DNA from: Caproicibacter fermentans
GTDB taxonomy: Bacteria; Bacillota; Clostridia; Oscillospirales; Acutalibacteraceae
DNA length: 64,000 nucleotides
Direction of reading: 5' to 3'
NCBI RefSeq assembly: GCF_009746625.1
Contig: NZ_VWXL01000019.1
Location: forward strand, 20,201-84,200
Position numbers and translations under genes: made by a program. This document shows positions 43,088 through 50,647 of this stretch, piece by piece (the first letter of the stretch is position 1; the number at the start of each line of letters is the position of its first letter). The notes below the pieces were generated by a model that had not been told where the DNA came from, did not search any database, and was given only the letters and a program-made list of their open reading frames with translations.

Positions 43088-43161
43088 TGCGGAATTGTGT
43101 AAAGGTAGCACGACAGACTCTGACTCTGTTTGTGAGGGTTCGAATCCTTCTTCCGCAGCCA
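43088..43161 (+). tRNA. tRNA-Gln (anticodon CTG)
   Basis: The acceptor TGCGGAA pairs with TTCCGCA. The anticodon stem ACAGA/TCTGT holds the loop CTCTGAC (anticodon CTG, reads CAG), and the T-arm GAGGG-TTCGAAT-CCTTC is complete. The discriminator G and the encoded CCA follow. Confidence 0.92.
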
Positions 43162-43185
43162 GGCTCCATTTTCGGGGCCGTTTTT

Positions 43186-43262
<77 letters not shown>

Positions 43263-43274
43263 ACTATGAAAATG

Positions 43275-43300
43275 AGGGCAAAGCTAAATGCTTTTGCCCT
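43275..43300 (+). terminator. Terminator of the tRNA operon
   Basis: AGGGCAAAGC-TAAAT-GCTTTTGCCCT is a perfect 10-bp stem with one extra T, starting 13 bases after the tRNA-Pro CCA. Confidence 0.7.
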
Positions 43301-43301
43301 T

Positions 43302-43352
43302 GTTATCATAAAATCAAGTGTTCAGCTCGTGAGCATTTGATTTTATGATAAC
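43302..43352. repeat. Long inverted repeat after the tRNA operon
   Basis: GTTATCATAAAATCAAGTG (43302-43320) pairs with CATTTGATTTTATGATAAC (43334-43352) over 19 bp with one G-T pair, around a 13-base loop. It may be a second terminator or a recombination-related dyad at the border between core and accessory DNA. The sequence from 43353 to about 43760 contains no credible gene. Confidence 0.55.
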
Positions 43353-43760
43353 CTCCCACCTTGAAACCGGCAGGAGATTACCACAAACTTATATATTACA
43401 AAATTGCATTAGGAACATCGTGTTCCCAGCCTTTCATTCGTCGAGGCCTGCCCAATGCGGTGAGGCGTTCAAGGCAGAAGTATCATTATCACTTACCGGG
43501 ATCATCGCACGACATGCAGTTAGTCGCAACAGCGCCTGTGTCTGCTTTGCGTTTTCTGGTGTTTCCGCCCCCGGCAAGAAACGTTTTTGTAATTTCCCCA
43601 ATCGGTGAGAACGGTTGGTAGAAATATTTTCAAAGTGCGCCAACCTCGCGCAACTGGCTTTTTAAGGTCAGAGACAAGAGGTACACAGTGCTTTTCACTG
43701 TGGATTGTGTTTAGTGGAAAAAGAAAGCCTGCACCCTCAGTAGCCAATAAGGGTACAGAC

Positions 43761-43789
43761 TTGAATCTATCCGAAAAACGCGGTATAAT
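43761..43789 (+). promoter_or_regulatory. Promoter of a candidate small RNA
   Basis: TTGAAT (43761-43766), exactly 17 bases and TATAAT (43784-43789), with no open reading frame after it. Confidence 0.6.
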
Positions 43790-43795
43790 AAACCA

Positions 43796-43899
43796 CGCAT
43801 AATCGGCATTCACAAGTCATATGGGTCTTAGGTACCCTTATGGCGCATGGGGACTAATCATTGTCGAGATGGTTAATCCTCTGTGGATGCTGTTTTTTT
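43796..43899 (+). ncRNA. Candidate structured small RNA of about 104 bases
   Basis: A good promoter ends at 43789. The following sequence folds into a short stem (GGGT-CTTAGGT-ACCC, 43827-43841) and a longer stem. The longer stem pairs GCATGGGGACTAATCATT with ATGGTTAATCCTCTGTGGATGC (mismatches and G-T pairs) and is followed by seven Ts (43893-43899). That is the layout of an intrinsic terminator ending a small RNA. I do not recognise the family, and it encodes no peptide with a ribosome site. Confidence 0.45.
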
Positions 43900-44026
43900 G
43901 TCCACATACAGGAATTATATACCAGCTTTCGGAAAAAAGCAAGTCTAAATTTCAGAGCAAAAAATGAATTAAATCCAATTCCGCTTTTTACTCTTTCTTT
44001 TAATCTCATTTATGTATCTATTATTT

Positions 44027-44776
44027 TTATGTGTTGATCTTTGGTACTTTTTTAAAAAATATAATACGGAGCTGAAAGATAAACTCTTCAAATTGATCAA
44101 TTATATCTTCAAAGCTATCTGATAACCATTCTAAAATATTGGGCAGCCAAAACGCAATTACGCCGGCTCCTAAAATACCAGCACTGAATAGTTTTTCTCC
44201 CGTGTAAGCAAACCTGTCGTGTATAATAATATAGGCTAGGCCAATAGCACCTCCTACTGCGATAATCCACGATAAAAGCCGCGAAATTTGAGTCATCAAG
44301 TTTAGCATTAATAGTACAACTTTTAATATTGGAATGAGCGGTGCTAAAATTATACGAACTAAAACCAATAAGAATTTAGTAATAAGATTATGTCGCATAA
44401 ATCTTAGCTTTACATATGTTTGGTGTGCTTCTACCTGTTTCCCATGTTCATGGATCATTTTTTCAATATGTCTCAATTTTTCAGCATAAGACCCTCCATA
44501 TGAATCTTCTGAATTCTCGTCAAAAGCTTCATCTTCCGCACTATCTGAACATTCAACATTTGTAGTGTTGAAGTTTTTATTACTTTCATCATATTCTTTC
44601 CGTTTACTTGTATCATTTAATGTCTCATATGCCTCTTGAATCAATCTAAAAAAAGCCGCAGCATTTGGAGCATCATTAACATCTGGATGATATTTTTTTG
44701 CTAATGCTCTATAAGATGCCTTTATCTGCTCTTGTGTAGCATTTTCATCAATTCCTAAGATTTCGTAGTAATCCAT
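44027..44776 (-). CDS. J-domain (DnaJ-like) membrane protein
   Basis: The 249-residue protein begins with a full J-domain (MDYYEILGIDENATQEQIKA to about 65) that keeps the HPD tripeptide (KKYHPDVNDAP). An acidic linker, a helical segment and a hydrophobic region with several membrane spans (about 155-220) follow. J-domains stimulate DnaK ATPase; the membrane part suggests a tethered co-chaperone. No Gly/Phe or zinc domain is present. GGGAGAG precedes the ATG at 44776. Base composition is AT-richer than the core genes to the left. Confidence 0.82.
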   Translation of the reverse strand: MDYYEILGIDENATQEQIKASYRALAKKYHPDVNDAPNAAAFFRLIQEAYETLNDTSKRKEYDESNKNFNTTNVECSDSAEDEAFDENSEDSYGGSYAEKLRHIEKMIHEHGKQVEAHQTYVKLRFMRHNLITKFLLVLVRIILAPLIPILKVVLLMLNLMTQISRLLSWIIAVGGAIGLAYIIIHDRFAYTGEKLFSAGILGAGVIAFWLPNILEWLSDSFEDIIDQFEEFIFQLRIIFFKKVPKINT

Positions 44777-44848
44777 AATTAGCTCTCCCTTTGCTACTAT
44801 GTATATTACGACAATTTTAGCACTATATTTAGTAATTAGCAATATGAT

Positions 44849-44872
44849 AAAAGCGGAACCGGTTCCGCTTTT
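44849..44872. repeat. 24-bp palindrome, copy 1
   Basis: AAAAGCGGAACC followed by its exact complement GGTTCCGCTTTT. Copies 2 and 3 lie at 46740 and 60013. This copy sits between the J-domain gene and the SOS-box of the polymerase gene. Confidence 0.85.
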
Positions 44873-44932
44873 TGCCATGCAGACTATTTGCATGGCTTTT
44901 TTTATTTCCCCTAAAATTCCCATTGATATTTC

Positions 44933-44970
44933 AGAACACTTGTTCTATACTAATACAAGAACATGTGTTT
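44933..44970. promoter_or_regulatory. Tandem LexA (SOS) boxes before the polymerase gene
   Basis: AGAACACTTGTTCT (44933-44946) is a perfect GAAC-N4-GTTC dyad, the LexA site of Firmicutes. GAACATGTGTTT (44959-44970) is a second site with one mismatch. They lie 13 to 50 bases before the TTG start, so LexA would block the promoter until DNA damage. Confidence 0.75.
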
Positions 44971-44982
44971 GGGAGTGGAAAT

Positions 44983-46221
44983 TTGGAACGGGTCATTCTT
45001 CACAGCGACTGCAACAGCTTTTATGCCTCCGTGGAATGCCTGCACCGACCGGAGATCAGGGAAAAGCCGGTCGCGGTCGGCGGCGACGTCGAGCAGCGGC
45101 ACGGGATTATCCTGACGAAAAACCAGATCGCGAAACGGTATCATGTCAAGACCGGAGAAGCCCTTTGGCAGGCAAGGCAGAAATGCCCGGATCTTGTCAT
45201 TGTGCCGCCGAACTACGAACTGTATATGCGCTTTTCGCAAATGGCCCGCCGGATTTATCGGGACTATACCGATCTTGTCGAGCCGTTCGGTTTGGATGAG
45301 GCCTGGCTGGATGTGACCGCTGATTCCCGGGGCCGCGACGGGATGACGATTGCGGAAGAGATCCGCGGCCGGATCAAAAACGAGTTGGGGATCACCGTGA
45401 GCATCGGGGTATCGTATAACAAAATCTTTGCGAAGCTCGGCAGCGACTACAAAAAGCCCGATGCGATTACCCGGGTAGGAAAGGATAATTACCGTGAGAT
45501 CGCGTGGCCCCTCCCTTGCTCCGACCTTTTGTACGTCGGCAGAGCGACGAAACGAAAGCTGGAGCGTTACGGAATCCACACGATCGGAGATTTGGCCAAC
45601 ACGCCGGAGCGAACGCTGCGCGGCTGGTTCGGCAAATGGGGTGAGGTTCTTTCTTGCTTTGCGAACGGCCTGGACTGCTCCCCTGTGGCGCGGTACGGCA
45701 ATCAGCCGACGGTCAAATCCGTCGGCAACAGTACAACTACTCCCCGTGATCTCAAGAACGACGAGGACGTCAAGATCATCCTCTATGTGCTGGCCGGCAG
45801 CGTCGCGCGCCGCCTGCGGGAACAGGGCTTCAAGGGGAGGACGGTCTGTATCAGTGTCCGGGACAATCAGCTGTTCAGCTTCACCCGACAGCATACGCTG
45901 GGTTCCTACACCAATATCACCTCCGAGATTTCCGACGCGGGCCTTGGATTGTTCCGAAAGCATTACCGATGGGAACGGCCGATCCGGAGCATCGGAATCA
46001 GCATGGCGGATTTAGTACCGGATACGGTTCCGTCCCAGGCCAACCTGTACCGGGATGAGGCAGGCCGGGAACGGCTGGAGCATCTGGACCGCGCGGTGGA
46101 CTGGCTGAAGAACAGGTTCGGGAGTTTTGCGGTGCAGCCCGCGGTTCTGCTGACGGACCGGCAGCTCTCCGGCTTTGATCCGAAGAAGGACCACACGATT
46201 CATCCGGTCGGTTACTTTTAA
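44983..46221 (+). CDS. dinB: Y-family DNA polymerase (DinB/UmuC-like), SOS-regulated
   Basis: The 412-residue translesion polymerase has the first metal motif ILHSDCNSFYASVECLHRPE, the second acidic pair in EPFGLDEAWLDVT, the thumb helix-hairpin-helix YGIHTIGDLANTPER and the little-finger region SVGNSTTTPRDLKNDEDV. The DCNSFYASVE form is typical of the UmuC-like branch carried on Firmicute mobile elements. The start is TTG at 44983 with GGGAGTGG ahead. LexA boxes precede it. Two small genes follow on the same message. Confidence 0.93.
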   Translation: MERVILHSDCNSFYASVECLHRPEIREKPVAVGGDVEQRHGIILTKNQIAKRYHVKTGEALWQARQKCPDLVIVPPNYELYMRFSQMARRIYRDYTDLVEPFGLDEAWLDVTADSRGRDGMTIAEEIRGRIKNELGITVSIGVSYNKIFAKLGSDYKKPDAITRVGKDNYREIAWPLPCSDLLYVGRATKRKLERYGIHTIGDLANTPERTLRGWFGKWGEVLSCFANGLDCSPVARYGNQPTVKSVGNSTTTPRDLKNDEDVKIILYVLAGSVARRLREQGFKGRTVCISVRDNQLFSFTRQHTLGSYTNITSEISDAGLGLFRKHYRWERPIRSIGISMADLVPDTVPSQANLYRDEAGRERLEHLDRAVDWLKNRFGSFAVQPAVLLTDRQLSGFDPKKDHTIHPVGYF

Positions 46222-46233
46222 GGGGGGATCTGA

Positions 46234-46482
46234 ATGTCCTGTAAACGATATGTCGATGTGATCGCCCGCTTTTACGAGGACGGCAGGCTGCTCCCTCTCG
46301 CGATCTGGTGGGCGGACGGAGTGATGTATGAAATCGACCGGGTGCTGGATGTGCGCCCCGCCGCGTCGCTCAAGGCAGGCGGCGCAGGAATCCGTTACAC
46401 CTGCCGGATTCAGGGTCGGGAAAAGTACCTCTGGCGGGAGCAGGACCGGTGGTTTGTCGAAGCAAAACAAAACGCGGGGTGA
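46234..46482 (+). CDS. Small conserved partner of the Y-family polymerase, unknown function
   Basis: The 82-residue protein has a beta-rich pattern with several Trp and Tyr (LLPLAIWWADGVMYEIDRVL and CRIQGREKYLWREQDRWFVE). Small proteins like this stand next to Y-family polymerases in clostridial mobile elements, but I know no tested function. It begins 12 bases after the polymerase stop with AAGGGGGG before the ATG, so it is co-translated. Confidence 0.65.
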   Translation: MSCKRYVDVIARFYEDGRLLPLAIWWADGVMYEIDRVLDVRPAASLKAGGAGIRYTCRIQGREKYLWREQDRWFVEAKQNAG

Positions 46483-46488
46483 AAAAAC

Positions 46489-46677
46489 ATGTGCGGCAGA
46501 TACGTTCTGTTCAGCGACCCGGATCTGAAAGAGATCCGTTTCTCCATGCAGGATGTTCACGACCGGATGCCGATTGTTCTTGACGGAAATGGAAGAAACC
46601 GATGGCTGGAAGACGCGCAGAGCGCCATGGAGCTGCTGAACCGGGTGCCGCCTGAGCTGGCGAGAGTCCCGGTGTAA
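46489..46677 (+). pseudogene. Internally deleted SRAP (HMCES/YedK-like) protein
   Basis: The first residues MCGRYVLFSDP are the SRAP N-terminus, where Cys2 forms the DNA-protein crosslink with abasic sites. From about residue 19 the sequence jumps in frame to VHDRMPIVLDGNGRNRWLED, which is the C-terminal part of a protein normally over 200 residues long. The central region with the Asn and Glu of the active site is absent. The 62-residue frame is intact, so it may still be made. It is the third gene of the SOS cassette. Confidence 0.75.
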
Positions 46678-46696
46678 AGACGAATAGAAAAGAGTA

Positions 46697-46736
46697 ACGG
46701 ACGCTTCCGGGATAAAAGCCGGAGGCGTCCGTTTTT
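46697..46736 (+). terminator. Terminator of the SOS cassette
   Basis: ACGGACGCTTCCGG-GATAAAAG-CCGGAGGCGTCCGT forms a 14-bp stem with one G-T pair, then TTTTT. It lies 20 bases after the SRAP-like frame. Confidence 0.88.
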
Positions 46737-46739
46737 ATG

Positions 46740-46763
46740 AAAAGCGGAACTGGTTCCGCTTTT
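46740..46763. repeat. 24-bp palindrome, copy 2 (one base changed)
   Basis: AAAAGCGGAACT followed by GGTTCCGCTTTT; it differs from copies 1 and 3 only at the twelfth base. It begins 4 bases after the SOS cassette terminator and marks the left border of the AT-rich cargo region. From here to 47040 there is no convincing gene, only AT-rich sequence with an inverted partial copy of the TTCGCAT repeat at 46878-46887. Confidence 0.8.
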
Positions 46764-47040
46764 TTATGTTTTTCTTAGCATATTTCATTGAATTTACTGT
46801 TTTGAGAGAATATAATGGTGGAAGAAAGTATTTGCTGGAGCCGCTAACTATCCTTGACCCTTCGTGTTATAGCAATAATGCGAAGTTAGGCTATAAGCGG
46901 ATTTTAACAATTATAGGAGTTCGACCAGCAAGCGACGGTGGCACTGCCACGTTCTTAATTCAACTGTTTTTGACACAACATAAATCGTATAGTATCTTTA
47001 CGTTTTTGGTGGGACTAAATTTCTATGGAGGCGGAAGAAA

Positions 47041-48081
47041 TTGGATTATACCAAAATTAATAAATACATTACAACGCAACTAGGGGAAAACAAAGCATAT
47101 ATTTTTTTAATGAAAGTAAAAGATTTGCTACCTATTTATTATGTTGCGGTTAGAGGTCGCGACGACGTTCCTGGTGCTGTACAGCGTGTTTTAAGTAAAA
47201 GGCGGATTGCTTCCATCAAGAGTTTCATTTTAGAAGGAAATATGTTTTTTAATAGTTTCATCATAAACTGGGTTAATCAAAACTATCCTGTATATATCGA
47301 AAATAATAGTCTGCTGATTCCGCAAATTTCAGCTGGTGCCCAGGTTATTGATGGTCAACATCGTTTAGAAGGATTAAAACAAGCTTGTGAAGAACGCCCG
47401 GAAATTGGTGAACAGTCCATAATAGTTATATTAACTCAAAATCTAACAACTCCTGAAGCAGCACGCATTTTTTTGAACATAAACACAGAGCAAAAACCAG
47501 TTCCTGCTAGTCTTGTATATGATCTGTTTGGTGAAGTGAAAGATAAAAATTATTATATTGTTCGCGCAACAGATATTGCAACAAAACTTCATGAAGATCC
47601 AGCATCCCCATATTATCAATGCATAAAATTACCAGGTTCTTCACAAGGCGTTGGAAAAGTTGACTTATCAGCAATGGTCAATGCATTAAAGCAATTCACT
47701 ACTGACCAGGGGATTTTTAATGAATACAATATTAGTGATTTTGAATCACAATATAAAGTTATCAGCAACTTTTTCAATGTACTTCGTTCTTACTATGAGA
47801 AGGAGGGTTCCTGGCTAAAAAGCAGTAATCCATTTATGGCCAATTCAGGATGCTATGCTGGGATAGAGTTCTTATGCAAAGACCTCATTCCAAAATGCGC
47901 TGAAAGGAAGTCATTTGAGCAGGCGACAATACAGAAGTTAGTACCACTGGATAAAACAGACTTACTTTATAAGGACGAGTTAAAAAACAAGCAAGGTAGA
48001 GAACAAAGAAATATTGTTTATCAATATTTGAAATCTGTTTTACTAAAGGATGTGCCTATGCAAGGTGAGTATAAGTTTTAA
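47041..48081 (+). CDS. DGQHR-domain protein (DndB/DpdB-like)
   Basis: The 346-residue protein carries the signature VIDGQHRLEGLKQACEERP near residue 102, plus FLNINTEQKPVPASLVYDLF. Both are typical of the DGQHR family, which includes the phosphorothioation regulator DndB and related proteins of defence islands. The start is TTG at 47041, a few bases after GGAGG. Its stop overlaps the next frame by 32 bases. Base composition (AT-rich) differs sharply from the polymerase cassette to the left. Neither DndC/D/E nor dpd genes are nearby, so its partner is probably the system encoded downstream. Confidence 0.85.
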   Translation: MDYTKINKYITTQLGENKAYIFLMKVKDLLPIYYVAVRGRDDVPGAVQRVLSKRRIASIKSFILEGNMFFNSFIINWVNQNYPVYIENNSLLIPQISAGAQVIDGQHRLEGLKQACEERPEIGEQSIIVILTQNLTTPEAARIFLNINTEQKPVPASLVYDLFGEVKDKNYYIVRATDIATKLHEDPASPYYQCIKLPGSSQGVGKVDLSAMVNALKQFTTDQGIFNEYNISDFESQYKVISNFFNVLRSYYEKEGSWLKSSNPFMANSGCYAGIEFLCKDLIPKCAERKSFEQATIQKLVPLDKTDLLYKDELKNKQGREQRNIVYQYLKSVLLKDVPMQGEYKF

Positions 48082-48880
48082 TAGAAACCGAGCTCAAGTC
48101 CTATTTGAGCGATTCATTGGCGTATCATCACCTGAGGAATTAAAAGAAAACCGCAATAATTTCAAGTGTCATGTTCTATCAAGTGACGAGGCAACATTGC
48201 TAAAAGATGCACTTGATAAAGATGCCGTCGATTTCTTTTACAATGGGATATTAAGTTTTTCTGAAGGTATTGACGCTGTATTTCAGAAACGATTTTCATG
48301 GGCCACAGTAGAATTATATTATTCAGTTTATTATCTCATCAGAGCATCTCTAGCAACAAAGAATATTGCTATTCTAAGGTGCTTCAGTATGTATCGTTTG
48401 CCTGCACGAGCCGGTGAAAAGCCATATGGAACCGGAAATAAGAAGTATAATACAACCCATGAGGGGACTATAAATCATTATCAAGATGTTTTTTCGCTTT
48501 CAGATAAACTATTATCAAATAATATTGAAGACAACGATGCATATGAGTGGATGATGAATGCACGAGAAATAGTAAACTATAGATGCACATCATTTTTGGA
48601 ACCGGATTGTTTGGAGATATGGGATTATTTTTCTCAATGTGTTAATGATGGAACTTTAGCGACTACTTTATCCAATTTAGAAAAAGATCCTTATGTAATG
48701 TGTTTTCAAGAGGAATATGCTGTTGTTGCAATCCCTATTAAACGAATGCAAGAAACAATAGCCGATATGGTAACGTATGGACTAATAGGGAATTTAGAAG
48801 ATCAGCGTGAACTATTTGCAAAATCTGTTATTGACTATGACAGACGTTCCTTATCTATACTTTCACAGGTTTTTACTTAA
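48050..48880 (+). CDS. Unknown helical protein of the defence island
   Basis: I do not recognise this 276-residue protein. It is rich in predicted helices, with a segment FSWATVELYYSVYYLIRASL reminiscent of HEPN-like helical bundles but without a clear RxxxxH motif. It overlaps the DGQHR gene, so the two are probably translated together. ATG at 48050 and GTG at 48065 are both possible starts; neither has ideal spacing. The 115 bases after it hold no feature. Confidence 0.7.
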   Translation: MCLCKVSISFNRNRAQVLFERFIGVSSPEELKENRNNFKCHVLSSDEATLLKDALDKDAVDFFYNGILSFSEGIDAVFQKRFSWATVELYYSVYYLIRASLATKNIAILRCFSMYRLPARAGEKPYGTGNKKYNTTHEGTINHYQDVFSLSDKLLSNNIEDNDAYEWMMNAREIVNYRCTSFLEPDCLEIWDYFSQCVNDGTLATTLSNLEKDPYVMCFQEEYAVVAIPIKRMQETIADMVTYGLIGNLEDQRELFAKSVIDYDRRSLSILSQVFT

Positions 48881-48995
48881 GAGTTAGGATGCAATATGTG
48901 AATTAGTAGTTATTGCAGGATTTGATAATAATTAATGTTTCATATGAATACAATTAATATCAATAAAGCCAGTAGATTGGAAGGGAGATTTTAGC

Positions 48996-49196
48996 ATGAA
49001 TGTTCAAAATCTTCCGAGCACAGGAGATCGGCTATTTTTAATGCACAGGGAAGTAATTGTGACTAATGTTTATCCCATATTTAGACTCGTTAAGATCCAC
49101 TATTTAAAAGAGTCATTTGAGTTTTTTGTGGATGTCAGTGCAGTGACCACAGAGCCCAATTATACAAATTCTATATCAATAGAAATACTTACGTGA
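48996..49196 (+). CDS. Small protein before the nuclease-like effector, unknown
   Basis: The 66-residue protein is predicted to be all beta (GDRLFLMHREVIVTNVYPIF, RLVKIHY, FEFFVDVSAVTTE), possibly an SH3-like barrel. GGGAG lies before the ATG, and the next gene follows after 9 bases, so it seems to be the first gene of the ABC-three-component-like operon. I know no homologue. Confidence 0.65.
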   Translation: MNVQNLPSTGDRLFLMHREVIVTNVYPIFRLVKIHYLKESFEFFVDVSAVTTEPNYTNSISIEILT

Positions 49197-49205
49197 GGAG
49201 GAATA

Positions 49206-50162
49206 GTGGTGAGCAACATTTTGACCCTTATTGATGGATACATGACCGGGGACGCATGGGAAGAGCTATGTGTACAATGCTACCGAATGCGGTACCAGAG
49301 TGATCATTATACTTCTATTCCAGCGGTACAGAGTGGCGATGCAGGAATAGAAGGATTCACTCGAAGCGGAGTTGTTCATCAATGCTATTGCCCAGAACGT
49401 GATTATTCAGACAACGAGCTTTATACTCATTTGAGGGACAAACTAACAACGGATATTGATAAGCTAATGAAAAACGCAGACAGATTTAACCAGCTTGGAG
49501 TTCCCCCCGTAGTTGAATGGCATTTAGATATCCCTGAGTATCGTGACTCTCGAATTTTAATCCATGCTAAAACCAAGCAACAAGAGGTACTTACTGCCAA
49601 AAAAGGCGCGCCTTCCAAATATAAACATATTGCTAATAATTTTCAAATTATCATTAAGATTGCTGATGACTTCACACCGGAAATCAGCCGAATAATTAGG
49701 ACGAATCTTACCAATATGAAACTTAATCTTGCTATTCAACATACTGACGACTGGACAACCTGTGATTCTCAAAAAGTTAAGAACATCCGTCGTAAAATTA
49801 AAGCTGTCATGCATATTAATGACGACTCAAACCAAGCGCTAAATTCAGTAGTTAACATATATATCGGTTTCTATATAAGTGGCATAGAAACTATGAACCG
49901 ATTACGTGTTGGATTTCCTGAAATTTATGGAGATGTATTCGAGCTTGAGCAGAGCTATAAAAGAGATGTTTCCATCAAGACACTTATGAACACAGACCAC
50001 ACAATGAATAAAACGGTTTTTGATGGTATACTAGACGAGTTTCAAGCTAAATTGGAACATGACTTTTCCCAAATGCTTACAATTGCTTCAATTGGTGAGC
50101 TAAAGCAGGATATGGTTGCAAGTTGGCTCGCTGATTGTTCTATGGAGTTTAGGAGTGAATAA
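49206..50162 (+). CDS. Restriction-endonuclease-like effector of an ABC-three-component-type system
   Basis: The 318-residue protein begins with a nuclease-like pattern: WEELCVQCYRMRYQ, then SGDAGIEGF (about 42-50), then VVHQCYCPE (about 57-65). This resembles the E...D-G-I-D-G...Q-x-Y/K layout of Mrr-type PDDEXK enzymes, with Tyr or Cys in place of the Lys. The rest is helical and probably holds the C-terminal domain that contacts the ATPase. Starts GTG 49206 and GTG 49209 are both near GAGGAGG. It is followed after 2 bases by the middle-component gene. Assignment to the ABC-3C effectors is by gene order and motif, not by search. Confidence 0.7.
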   Translation: MVSNILTLIDGYMTGDAWEELCVQCYRMRYQSDHYTSIPAVQSGDAGIEGFTRSGVVHQCYCPERDYSDNELYTHLRDKLTTDIDKLMKNADRFNQLGVPPVVEWHLDIPEYRDSRILIHAKTKQQEVLTAKKGAPSKYKHIANNFQIIIKIADDFTPEISRIIRTNLTNMKLNLAIQHTDDWTTCDSQKVKNIRRKIKAVMHINDDSNQALNSVVNIYIGFYISGIETMNRLRVGFPEIYGDVFELEQSYKRDVSIKTLMNTDHTMNKTVFDGILDEFQAKLEHDFSQMLTIASIGELKQDMVASWLADCSMEFRSE

Positions 50163-50164
50163 TT

Positions 50165-50647
50165 ATGGAAAACAATCCCCTACTACCAACTGATATTGTA
50201 TTTAACGCAAAGCCGGATGCTGTGCCATATAACTATCGGATTAGTTACAAGGTCTCTCAACTTTGTCTTATTATGCGTATATGTGGTTGGGGAGATACCT
50301 GTTCATTAATTAAGCTACATATGATATCATTTGCATTAATATCGCATGATAACATGGTCAAACTCATTAAATTTGCTACTGGAACTGGTATTGCGCCCAT
50401 AGTGCGTTTTGACCCAGCTGTGAACAAAGCACTTACATTTGCTATTGCATATGGCTTTGTTGAGCAACAAAAAGCTGGAAGCTATAAACTAACTAAACGT
50501 GGCAGGCAACTCGCCGATCAAATAAGGCTTGTTAGTAATCTTATGACTACAGAGATAGACGATTTAACTACCCTCGCGAAGAAACTCACTGAATCCAAGG
50601 TTGGAGAACTCGTGGATATGTGGAGGGACAGATGTGCTGAAAATTAA
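50165..50647 (+). CDS. ABC-three-component system middle-component-like winged-helix protein
   Basis: The 160-residue protein has a winged-helix-like C-terminal half (NKALTFAIAYGFVEQQKAGS then YKLTKRGRQLADQI). A small protein of this size and fold between an effector and a Rad50-like ATPase is the hallmark of the ABC-3C middle component. Its stop overlaps the ATPase start by 14 bases. It may link the ATPase to the effector or bind DNA. Confidence 0.72.
   Translation: MENNPLLPTDIVFNAKPDAVPYNYRISYKVSQLCLIMRICGWGDTCSLIKLHMISFALISHDNMVKLIKFATGTGIAPIVRFDPAVNKALTFAIAYGFVEQQKAGSYKLTKRGRQLADQIRLVSNLMTTEIDDLTTLAKKLTESKVGELVDMWRDRCAEN

Noticed and set aside
43520..43813. 97-codon minus-strand frame in the gap after the tRNA genes
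   Set aside because: No start signal and unlikely composition; the region is better explained by a small RNA promoter on the other strand.
44849..44872. Palindrome GGAACCGGTTCC as LexA box
   Set aside because: The GAAC and GTTC halves are two bases apart instead of four; a proper box lies at 44933.
46766..47083. 105-codon plus-strand frame before the DGQHR gene
   Set aside because: No ribosome site, overlaps the DGQHR start, and no recognisable motif; the region also holds a partial recombination repeat.
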